Shown here piece by piece: positions 1 to 4,771 of a stretch of DNA of 11,658 nt. The DNA comes from RGIG8700 sp964568815 (GTDB lineage Bacteria; Bacillota; Clostridia; RGIG6154): NCBI GenBank assembly GCA_964568815.1, contig CAZMRY010000042.1, positions 1 through 11,658 on the forward strand, in the 5' to 3' direction. Each line of letters opens with the position of its first letter. The first letter of the stretch is position 1. The translations under genes and the position numbers were made by a program. A model generated the notes under the pieces. The model worked only from the letters and a program-made list of their open reading frames with translations. It was not told the origin of the DNA and made no database searches.

Positions 1-40
1 AATAAAAGCTATAGAGGACAAAGTGGAAAAGGGTAAATAG
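1..40 (+). CDS. Possible 3' end of an unidentified gene
   Basis: Frame 2 reads IKAIEDKVEKGK and then TAG at 38-40. The composition (charged, Lys/Glu-rich, amphipathic) suits the C-terminal tail of a real protein, and the palindrome-rich non-coding stretch begins directly after it. Only twelve codons are visible, so the product cannot be named and the reading frame may be chance. A small hairpin follows (ACTTG 42-46 with CAAGT 50-54), but it has no T-tract and is not a convincing terminator. Confidence 0.3.
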   Translation, partial: IKAIEDKVEKGK

Positions 41-104
41 TACTTGTGTCAAGTCCATACAATTTAAAAGATTAGTTTGCCGATTTTAAATATTTACATA
101 TCGG

Positions 105-127
105 GCAGGAAAATCTAATATTCCTGC
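105..127. repeat. Inverted repeat, 7-bp stem
   Basis: GCAGGAA (105-111) pairs with TTCCTGC (121-127) across a 9-nt A/T-rich loop. There is no T-tract after it on either strand. It is the first of the series of palindromes in this intergenic stretch. Confidence 0.55.
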
Positions 128-162
128 GGGTTCTAAGGAAAAGTGTTCGAGGAAAACTTGTA

Positions 163-183
163 GGGGCGATTCACGAATCGCCC
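163..183. repeat. GC-rich REP-like palindrome
   Basis: GGGCGATTC (164-172) and GAATCGCCC (175-183) form a perfect 9-bp arm pair separated only by AC. The GC-rich core stands out sharply from the A/T-rich surroundings, which suggests an inserted or mobile short repeat. Its compact shape resembles the REP or short MITE class. It is unlikely to be a terminator because AATAATAGG follows instead of a T run. Confidence 0.6.
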
Positions 184-239
184 GAATAATAGGAAAAAGT
201 AGTAGGTCCTAATACGAGCTTGCGAGTATCAAGGTTCTC

Positions 240-274
240 CGAAACATAGAAATCTTTGATTTCGTTATGTTTCG
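240..274. repeat. Long hairpin with 15 paired bases and a 2-nt bulge
   Basis: CGAAACATA (240-248) pairs with TATGTTTCG (266-274), and GAAATC (249-254) pairs with GATTTC (258-263) around a TTT loop. The only interruption is GT at 264-265. This is the longest stem in the region. It is not followed by a T-tract on either strand. GTTCTCCG occurs at its left edge (234-241) and again at 296-303. Confidence 0.6.
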
Positions 275-353
275 TGATGGTTCTTATTATTCACTGTTCT
301 CCGGTCTTGACAAAATCATAGTAAGGATGTCGAAAAAAGTCGAGAGCAAAAAT

Positions 354-376
354 GCCTCCCTTGCCTAAAGGGAGGC
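354..376. repeat. Inverted repeat, 9-bp GC-rich stem
   Basis: GCCTCCCTT (354-362) pairs perfectly with AAGGGAGGC (368-376) around the loop GCCTA. It lies 22 bases left of the nested element at 399-475. A short dispersed repeat is the best reading. There is no T-tract and no gene whose end it could terminate. Confidence 0.6.
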
Positions 377-398
377 TCAGACTGCTGACAAAGTCCTT

Positions 399-475
399 TA
401 CACCTCATCCGTTTCGCTTTGCTCAACACCTTCTCCTTGAGGAGAGGCTCCGCCGACAGGCGGTGGTGAGGTGTA
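399..475. mobile_element. 77-bp nested palindromic element, MITE-like
   Basis: Terminal arms TACACCTCA (399-407) and TGAGGTGTA (467-475) are perfect 9-bp inverted repeats. Inside are two further hairpins: TCTCC/GGAGA (432-436 with 441-445) and CCGCC/GGCGG (450-454 with 459-463). The RNA would fold as a cross-like structure with two side hairpins on a closing stem. There is no coding capacity, so any movement would need an outside transposase. A structured non-coding RNA is an alternative reading. Target-site duplications were not evident. Confidence 0.5.
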
Positions 476-490
476 GATTGCAAAGCAATC
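476..490. repeat. Small inverted repeat abutting the nested element
   Basis: GATTGC (476-481) and GCAATC (485-490) pair around AAA. It starts at the base after the right arm of the 399-475 element, so it may be part of the same unit. Confidence 0.45.
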
Positions 491-518
491 GTCAAAAAGA
501 TGGGTTTGTCATTAACTT

Positions 519-540
519 GAAGTGTCCTTAGGGACACTTC
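519..540. repeat. Inverted repeat beside the decayed peptidase gene
   Basis: GAAGTGTCC (519-527) pairs with GGACACTTC (532-540) around TTAG. It sits 6 bases beyond the stop codon of the minus-strand peptidase remnant. In that direction AAGTTAATG follows the stem, with no T run, so it is a weak candidate for a terminator and more likely a dispersed palindrome. Confidence 0.5.
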
Positions 541-546
541 TCATAA

Positions 547-855
547 TCACAGTTCTTTTATTATTGCAACTCGTTTTGCAGCTTCGCTTAAACTTTTTTC
601 ATACGCAAATTCTTCCGTTGAGTGAATTCTTCCGCCACTTATTCCTATAGAATCTACCGTTGGTATTCCACATTGTGTTGTGTATGCCGCATCGGATCCA
701 CCCCGTGCAACACCGCCTTTAAGTATTGGCATACCATTTTTCTGATAAATTTCATTGAATTCATCAATTTTATTAAACAATTTCTCCATTTTTATCACCT
801 TTTCTATTATAGCACTTTTATTGTTGTTTATAAAATCATTTTTGGTGATTTTCAA
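547..855 (-). pseudogene. C-terminal remnant of an M20-family metallopeptidase
   Basis: The frame encodes 102 residues. Residues 52-84 carry the C-terminal signature of M20 dipeptidase/carboxypeptidase enzymes: GGSDAAYTT, GIPTVDSIG, and GGRIHSTEEF, where His78 matches the last zinc ligand of the family. Members are normally about 370-400 residues, so roughly the first three-quarters, including the His/Asp/Glu metal site and the dimerisation domain, are missing. Nothing homologous continues past 855; that sequence is A/T-rich and non-coding. The part upstream of Met23 does not look peptidase-like. An internal ATG at 789-787 is preceded by AAAGGTG, so an 80-residue peptide from there is possible. 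The remnant cannot be catalytic. Most likely it was left by a deletion or rearrangement next to the palindrome-rich stretch. Confidence 0.75.
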
Positions 856-951
856 CCAAAATTATTATTAATCATTCATTATTAATTTGTACTCAGCGGC
901 ACATTGACTACATCATTCAGTCTTTATAGGGGGCTTTTTATTTTTATCATC

Positions 952-980
952 TTGTTTTTTTATTGACTTTATTATATAAT
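952..980 (+). promoter_or_regulatory. Sigma-A type promoter for the pfp pair
   Basis: The -10 TATAAT (975-980) is a perfect consensus. TTGTTT (952-957) lies exactly 17 bp upstream as the -35. Transcription would start near 987, giving a leader of about 27 nt. A better -35 look-alike, TTGACT at 963-968, is only 6 bp from this -10 and so cannot be used with it. Confidence 0.55.
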
Positions 981-1013
981 AAGAAAAAATAACTACTGTA
1001 AGGAGAAAGAAAT

Positions 1014-2234
1014 ATGAATTGTATTGTTGCACAGTCCGGCGGTCCTACTGCCGCAATAAATGCCACACTTGCAGGTGTTATAAAAGGTGCATTTATTAAT
1101 AATTTCGATAATGTTTACGGAAGTGTTAACGGAATTGAGGGTATTTTAAACAACAACATTGTTAACCTCAATGTTTTTAAAGACGAGAAAAAGTTTGCAC
1201 TTTTAAAGCAGACTCCTTCTGCTTTTTTAGGCTCATGCAGATTAAAGCTCCCTGAATATACAAAAGACGAAGAAATTTTTGAGAAAATCACAGGCTTTAT
1301 GCTTGAAAAAGATATAAAATACTTTTTCTATATCGGCGGTAACGATTCTATGGACACAGTTGCTAAATTAAACCGCTATGTTAAAGCAAAAAATATAGAC
1401 ATTAAATGTATGGGCGTTCCAAAAACCATTGATAACGACCTTCCTGTTACAGACCACACCCCTGGCTTTGGTTCTGCTGCAAAATATATTGCAACAACAG
1501 TTCGTGAAATTACCTGCGACAGCAGAGTTTACGATAAAGACACCGTTACAATTGTTGAAATTATGGGAAGAAGTGCAGGCTGGCTTACTGCCGCATCTGC
1601 CCTTGCAAGAAGATATGAGGGCGACGGTCCTCACCTTATCTACCTTCCTGAAAGAGATTTTGACATTGAAAAATTCCTTTCTGATTTAACAGAGGTTGTT
1701 AAAAAAGAAAAGAATGCAGTTGTGTGCGTTTCAGAGGGAATTAAGGACAAAGACGGTACATACATCTGCGAAAAAACATCAAGCGGTCTTTACGACACCT
1801 TCGGTCACAAATATTTAAGCGGTACTGCAAAGGCTCTTGAAGATTTAGTAAGAGAAAGACTCGGCTTTAAGGTCAGAGGTGTTGAATTAAGCGTTTGCCA
1901 GAGATGTGCAGGCCACATTATATCGCTCCGTGACATTGAAGAGGCTGTTCTAATCGGCAAGTCCGCAGTTGAATTTGCGCTTATGGGTAAATCAGGCGAA
2001 ATGGTATTTTATAAGAGAGTTTCAAATGACCCTTATAAAATCAACATTGAAAGCCACAATATTGAAGACATTGCAAATTTAGAGCAGACTGTTCCTGACA
2101 ATATGATTAACAAAGACGGCAATGATGTTACAGAAGATATGCTTATCTACTTAAAGCCTCTTATTGAGGGAGAATATCCTGTTATTTATGAAAATTCTCT
2201 TCCTGAAATTATAACTTTGAGGGAAATTGTATGA
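1014..2234 (+). CDS. pfp: PPi-type 6-phosphofructokinase
   Basis: This 406-residue protein belongs to the phosphofructokinase superfamily and should phosphorylate fructose 6-phosphate to the 1,6-bisphosphate in cytoplasmic glycolysis. Seen in the sequence: an N-terminal SGGPTAAINA phosphate-binding loop (8-17), GGNDS (108-112), PKTIDND (136-142, catalytic Asp140), MGRSAGW (184-190) and PER (212-214). Asp111 sits where ATP enzymes have Gly104 (E. coli numbering) and Lys137 where they have Gly124. This pair is the known mark of pyrophosphate-using enzymes, so the phosphoryl donor is probably PPi, which makes the step reversible. Length fits the roughly 400-residue clostridial PPi group. The start is set by AGGAG at 1001-1005, 8 nt before ATG. 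The stop overlaps the next start in ATGA, implying translational coupling. No truncation is visible. Donor choice is inferred from the two residues. Confidence 0.9.
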   Translation: MNCIVAQSGGPTAAINATLAGVIKGAFINNFDNVYGSVNGIEGILNNNIVNLNVFKDEKKFALLKQTPSAFLGSCRLKLPEYTKDEEIFEKITGFMLEKDIKYFFYIGGNDSMDTVAKLNRYVKAKNIDIKCMGVPKTIDNDLPVTDHTPGFGSAAKYIATTVREITCDSRVYDKDTVTIVEIMGRSAGWLTAASALARRYEGDGPHLIYLPERDFDIEKFLSDLTEVVKKEKNAVVCVSEGIKDKDGTYICEKTSSGLYDTFGHKYLSGTAKALEDLVRERLGFKVRGVELSVCQRCAGHIISLRDIEEAVLIGKSAVEFALMGKSGEMVFYKRVSNDPYKINIESHNIEDIANLEQTVPDNMINKDGNDVTEDMLIYLKPLIEGEYPVIYENSLPEIITLREIV

Positions 2235-3022
2235 ATTTTTCAAGAGCAAAAAGCTACTTAATAGTTGTATTTGTAATAGTTAATCTATTTTTGATTTATC
2301 ATCTGTTTTCTATGTCTAAGTCTGACACAATTTCAAACGAAACAGTTGAAAATACAATATCAATTCTTGCACAAAAAAATATAAAGGCAGATAAAGAGCT
2401 TATAAAAGTTACCACAGACAACCTTTTTTATCTTAACCTTAAAAATCCTCTTGCAGACAGGGAAAGCTTTATAAATTCTCTTGAGGGAAAGGTTACTATA
2501 ACAGAAAAAGGCTTTGAGTTTATACCCGAAAACAAAAATCTTAAATTTAAGTTTCTTCTTCCAAGCTACGATGCCGCAAAACAGGCACTTTCTCATTTAA
2601 AGGACTGCGGACTTTCAGCAAAATATCTTGAATGTACAGGAACTCTTGATATGGGAGAGGGAGTTTATAAGGCAAACTTTATCCAGAGCTTTGAGGGTTA
2701 TGATATTTACAACACAAGTATAGACATTTTTTATAAAGAAGGTCAGGTTATAAGTGCATCAGGTGTTTACTATGACATAGACTCTTTTTCTTCACCTGAA
2801 GAAAGTATTAAAACCCAGACTGAAATTCTAATAAGATTTTCAGGTGATATACAGGAAAAATGTACTGTAAAATCAATAGAAAGCGGATACTTCACCGAAA
2901 CCTTTGAAAATGAATATTCAATGATTTCCGCTCTGCCTTGTTTTAAAATTACCACAGACAACGGAAACAAATACTACTACGACGCAGTTTTATCAACGCT
3001 TCTCAAAATTGATGAATTTTAA
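2231..3022 (+). CDS. Membrane-anchored YycI-like protein
   Basis: The product has 263 residues. MNFSRAK is followed by one hydrophobic segment (about residues 8-27) with no cleavage site, so it is predicted to be an inner-membrane anchor with residues from about 30 onward outside the cell. The opening pattern (short D/N-W/F-S-R-A-K lead plus one helix), the size, and the ending with a Thr-Asp-Asn-Gly turn then YYYDA resemble YycI, which in Bacillus binds the WalK sensor kinase together with YycH and restrains it. No walR or walK gene lies in this window, so the partner is unknown and the assignment rests on pattern, not on catalytic residues. The start ATG lies inside the pfp stop (ATGA), with GAGGGA at 2219-2224 as ribosome site. 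A terminator follows 41 nt after the stop. Alternative: an unrelated single-pass sporulation or envelope protein of the same shape. Confidence 0.6.
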   Translation: MNFSRAKSYLIVVFVIVNLFLIYHLFSMSKSDTISNETVENTISILAQKNIKADKELIKVTTDNLFYLNLKNPLADRESFINSLEGKVTITEKGFEFIPENKNLKFKFLLPSYDAAKQALSHLKDCGLSAKYLECTGTLDMGEGVYKANFIQSFEGYDIYNTSIDIFYKEGQVISASGVYYDIDSFSSPEESIKTQTEILIRFSGDIQEKCTVKSIESGYFTETFENEYSMISALPCFKITTDNGNKYYYDAVLSTLLKIDEF

Positions 3023-3063
3023 GCCTCTAGCGAATTTTAGTGCTTTTATGTATAGGTAAACAT

Positions 3064-3106
3064 AAAAATACCGTCTTTTAAAATTAGGCGGTATTTTTTA
3101 TTTTTT
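3064..3106 (+). terminator. Rho-independent terminator after the YycI-like gene
   Basis: AAAAATACCGTC (3064-3075) pairs with GGCGGTATTTTT (3087-3098, one G-T pair) around an 11-nt A/T loop, followed by A and then six T residues. It closes the pfp pair and separates it from the dnaA promoter, which starts three bases later. An A/T-rich inverted repeat just upstream (TTTTATGT 3044-3051 with ACATAAAA 3060-3067) shares its last bases with the terminator stem, so the two cannot both form fully. Confidence 0.85.
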
Positions 3107-3108
3107 AC

Positions 3109-3137
3109 TTGCTTTTATGATGTTTTTGTGTTATAAT
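3109..3137 (+). promoter_or_regulatory. dnaA promoter with extended -10
   Basis: TATAAT (3132-3137) is a perfect -10, with TG one base upstream (3129-3130) as an extended -10. TTGCTT (3109-3114) is the -35 at 17-bp spacing. Transcription would start near 3144, giving a leader of about 44 nt. No DnaA box lies in or near this promoter, so classic DnaA self-repression through boxes is not supported here. Confidence 0.65.
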
Positions 3138-3187
3138 TTATGGGTAGAAAATTATATCTTGAAATACTTACAAAAGGATGAAAATAT

Positions 3188-4528
3188 ATGAAAAACAGCA
3201 TACAGGTATGGAGGGAGGTTAAGGAGCGTATCAAGAACAGCGGTGCTATCTCCGAGGTGCAGTACAACACCTGGATTGATTTCATCACCGAGGCGGAATT
3301 TAAAAATAATATTCTTTATTTATGGGTTCCAAACAGTGTTGTTAAAACCGCCATTGAAGAAAGATATGTTGACCTTATTACAACCTCTGTATTTAAAACA
3401 ACAAAAAAAGAATATATGCTTTATGTTCTTTTAACAGGAACAAAAGCACCTGAAGAAATTGAGGTTATTGAAAAAATAAATAACCCAATTATCAAAAACG
3501 ACGAAACAAAACTTAATCCTAAATACACATTTGAAAACTTCGTTGTCGGCAATTCAAACAGATTTGCACATGCATACGCCTTATCTGTTGCAGAACAGCC
3601 CGGCGGAAGATTTAACCCTCTTTACCTTTACGGTAAATCAGGACTTGGCAAAACACATCTTTGCCATTCAATCTGTCATTTTATGAGACAGACAAAGGAA
3701 AACACAAGAATTGTTTATGTTTCCTCTGAAAAATATACAATTGACTTTATCTCATCCCTGCAGAACAAAACTCAGGATGTTTTCAGAGAAAAATACAGAA
3801 ATCTTGATATTTTAATTGTAGACGATATTCAGTTTATTGCAGGTAAGGAATCAACTGTTGAAGAATTTTTCCATACATTCAACTATCTTTATGAAAACGG
3901 AAAACAGATTGTTTTAACATCTGATAAACCGCCAAAGGATATTGACAATATTGACGAAAGATTAAAACAAAGATTTGGTATGGGTTTAACTATTGACATT
4001 ACACCTCCTGATTTTGAAACAAGAGTTGCAATCTTAAAGAACAAGGCAAAAGACCTTGGTGCATCTTTTGCAGATGAGGTTTATGTTTACATTGCAGACA
4101 ACATCAAATCAAACATAAGAGAGCTTGAGGGTGCACTTAACAAGCTAACTGCATTTAAAGAAATAAACCCTGATATTCCTATTAACGAAAATACCTGTGC
4201 GGATATTTTAAAAGAATCTGTATCAGATGATGAAATTACATACAGCTATGATATTGTTAAAACGGCAGTATGCAAATACTTCCATATAACAGAAGAAGAG
4301 CTTACAGGCAAAAGCAGAAGAAAAGAATATGTTGTTCCAAGACAATATTGTTTTTACCTTTGCGAAAAGTATGTTAAAAAGGCAACATCTATTGCAATCG
4401 GCAGAGAGTTTGAAAAAGACCATTCAACTATTATTTACGGCATAAACAAAATTAAAGACGAAATTAAAAACAAAAATCAGAAAACGATTACAGTTATTGA
4501 AGACATTAAAGCATTAATGCACAATTAA
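3188..4528 (+). CDS. dnaA: Chromosomal replication initiator DnaA
   Basis: The 446-residue protein binds DnaA boxes, forms an ATP-dependent filament at oriC, melts it, and recruits the helicase. Domain I is about residues 1-82 and the linker (domain II) is short, about 83-108. Domain III starts with NPKYTFENFVVGNSNRFAHA and has Walker A GKSGLGKT (149-156), Walker B ILIVDD (208-213), sensor 1 TSDKPP (244-249), the box VII arginine in QRF (Arg262) and sensor 2 NIRELEGAL (309-317). Domain IV (about 355-446) has the helix-turn-helix DNA-binding part with VPRQ (383-386) and DHST (411-414). Walker A reads GKSGLGKT where most bacteria have GGVGLGKT, which still fits GxxGxGKT. AAAGGATG (3173-3180) is the ribosome site. 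The DnaA boxes that it should bind lie immediately downstream. Confidence 0.98.
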   Translation: MKNSIQVWREVKERIKNSGAISEVQYNTWIDFITEAEFKNNILYLWVPNSVVKTAIEERYVDLITTSVFKTTKKEYMLYVLLTGTKAPEEIEVIEKINNPIIKNDETKLNPKYTFENFVVGNSNRFAHAYALSVAEQPGGRFNPLYLYGKSGLGKTHLCHSICHFMRQTKENTRIVYVSSEKYTIDFISSLQNKTQDVFREKYRNLDILIVDDIQFIAGKESTVEEFFHTFNYLYENGKQIVLTSDKPPKDIDNIDERLKQRFGMGLTIDITPPDFETRVAILKNKAKDLGASFADEVYVYIADNIKSNIRELEGALNKLTAFKEINPDIPINENTCADILKESVSDDEITYSYDIVKTAVCKYFHITEEELTGKSRRKEYVVPRQYCFYLCEKYVKKATSIAIGREFEKDHSTIIYGINKIKDEIKNKNQKTITVIEDIKALMHN

Positions 4529-4537
4529 TGTGGAAAA
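4529..4537 (-). promoter_or_regulatory. DnaA box 1 (TTTTCCACA)
   Basis: The plus strand reads TGTGGAAAA, one mismatch from the TTATCCACA consensus on the minus strand. It starts one base after the dnaA stop codon and overlaps the right arm of an inverted repeat (4512-4530). Confidence 0.8.
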
Positions 4538-4550
4538 GTTAAAAACTCTT

Positions 4551-4559
4551 TGTGGAAAA
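4551..4559 (-). promoter_or_regulatory. DnaA box 2 (TTTTCCACA)
   Basis: This has the same 9-mer and orientation as box 1, 22 bp further right, so both lie on the same face of the helix. Confidence 0.8.
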
Positions 4560-4576
4560 GGTTGATAAAAAATCCC

Positions 4577-4617
4577 CTGTTTATAATCACAAAAATTTTA
4601 AACAGACTTTTAAACAG
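4577..4617. repeat. Three TAAACAG heptamers inside oriC
   Basis: CTGTTTA (4577-4583) is the inverted form, and TAAACAG recurs at 4599-4605 and 4611-4617. The last two belong to a longer 10-bp direct repeat, TTTTAAACAG (4596-4605 and 4608-4617), with a 12-bp period. The array lies between the two DnaA-box pairs and stops one base before box 3. It does not match the DnaA box. Its binding partner is unknown. Confidence 0.7.
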
Positions 4618-4618
4618 C

Positions 4619-4627
4619 TTGTCCACA
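4619..4627 (+). promoter_or_regulatory. DnaA box 3 (TTGTCCACA)
   Basis: One mismatch from TTATCCACA (A to G at position 3). It is on the plus strand, directly after the heptamer array. Confidence 0.75.
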
Positions 4628-4660
4628 TAAAAAAATCTTTAAAACAAGGCTTTTTTTGAG

Positions 4661-4669
4661 TTTTCCACA
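4661..4669 (+). promoter_or_regulatory. DnaA box 4 (TTTTCCACA)
   Basis: One mismatch from the consensus. It is 42 bp start-to-start from box 3 and is the closest box to the A/T-rich segment, so it is the likely anchor for the DnaA filament that opens the strands. Confidence 0.8.
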
Positions 4670-4714
4670 CAATTAACAAGCCTACTGCAAACTAATTCTA
4701 TAATAATACATTTA

Positions 4715-4749
4715 TATCATTCATTTTTAGATTGATATTATTCATTTTT
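4715..4749. repeat. 14-bp direct repeat in the A/T-rich unwinding segment
   Basis: TATCATTCATTTTT (4715-4728) and TATTATTCATTTTT (4736-4749) match at 13 of 14 positions, 21 bp apart (two helical turns). They lie in the segment with 8 G/C per 60 bases, right of the DnaA boxes. The arrangement recalls the A/T-rich 13-mer repeats of the E. coli unwinding element, though the sequence is different. Confidence 0.65.
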
Positions 4750-4752
4750 TTC

Positions 4753-4765
4753 GAGAGGACGGGTG
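4753..4765 (+). promoter_or_regulatory. Ribosome binding site that decides the dnaN start
   Basis: GAGAGGAC (4753-4760) and GGTG (4762-4765) can both pair with the 16S 3' end. GAGG is only 4 nt from a GTG at 4763 but 13 nt from the ATG at 4772, while GGTG is 6 nt from that ATG. The family begins MKFT, so ATG 4772 is preferred. Confidence 0.5.
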
Positions 4766-4771
4766 TCTATT

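Larger units (their letters stand above)
41..546. other. Gene-free stretch made of assorted palindromic repeats
   Basis: No open frame in this 506-base stretch looks like a protein. It holds at least seven separate inverted repeats with different sequences (105-127, 163-183, 240-274, 354-376, 399-475, 476-490, 519-540), and GTTCTCCG occurs twice (234-241 and 296-303). None is followed by a T-tract, so they are not ordinary terminators. The stretch looks like a landing zone for short dispersed repeats (REP or MITE-like) between a gene end and a decayed peptidase gene. That they are multi-copy in this genome is inference, since only one copy of each is in view. Confidence 0.7.
4529..4771. other. 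oriC: oriC, replication origin between dnaA and dnaN
   Basis: This 243-bp gap has the parts of a bacterial origin. Four DnaA boxes stand as two outward-pointing pairs (minus strand 4529-4537 and 4551-4559; plus strand 4619-4627 and 4661-4669). Start-to-start spacings within the pairs are 22 and 42 bp, close to whole helical turns. The middle holds three TAAACAG heptamers. The right side, 4691-4750, has only 8 G/C in 60 bases and includes a 14-bp direct repeat, and is the best candidate for strand opening. Placement next to dnaA and ahead of dnaN is the common location in Firmicutes. Unlike the bipartite B. subtilis origin, no second box cluster appears upstream of dnaA in the window. Confidence 0.88.

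Noticed and set aside
316..537. Minus-strand open frame of 73 codons
   Set aside because: It runs through the inverted repeats at 354-376, 399-475, 476-490 and 519-537, and its low-complexity product has no recognisable domain. The frame is a by-product of the repeats.
519..540. Terminator for the minus-strand remnant
   Set aside because: The stem is good, but AAGTTAATG follows in that direction, with no T-tract.
41..546. CRISPR array
   Set aside because: The repeats differ from one another and are not evenly spaced, and no cas gene is nearby.
806..834. Minus-strand promoter (TTTATA, 17 bp, TATAAT) in front of the peptidase remnant
   Set aside because: The start site would fall inside the AAAGGTG ribosome site, leaving almost no leader. 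In such A/T-rich sequence it is probably chance.
622..885. Plus-strand open frame of 87 codons
   Set aside because: It is the antisense shadow of the peptidase remnant, whose minus-strand product has clear family motifs.
963..968. TTGACT as the -35 of the pfp promoter
   Set aside because: It is only 6 bp from the TATAAT at 975-980, and no good -10 lies 16-18 bp downstream of it.
4583..4591. Fifth DnaA box (ATAATCACA)
   Set aside because: It matches TTATCCACA at only 6 of 9 positions and is out of pattern with the other four.
4699..4704. TATAAT in oriC as a firm dnaN promoter
   Set aside because: No acceptable -35 lies 16-18 bp upstream (TTAACA is 20 bp away), and such hexamers are expected by chance in a segment with 13% GC. 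It may equally be part of the unwinding element.
4763..4771. GTG start adding three codons to dnaN
   Set aside because: It is possible by spacing, but clamp proteins begin MKF and the ATG at 4772 fits exactly.
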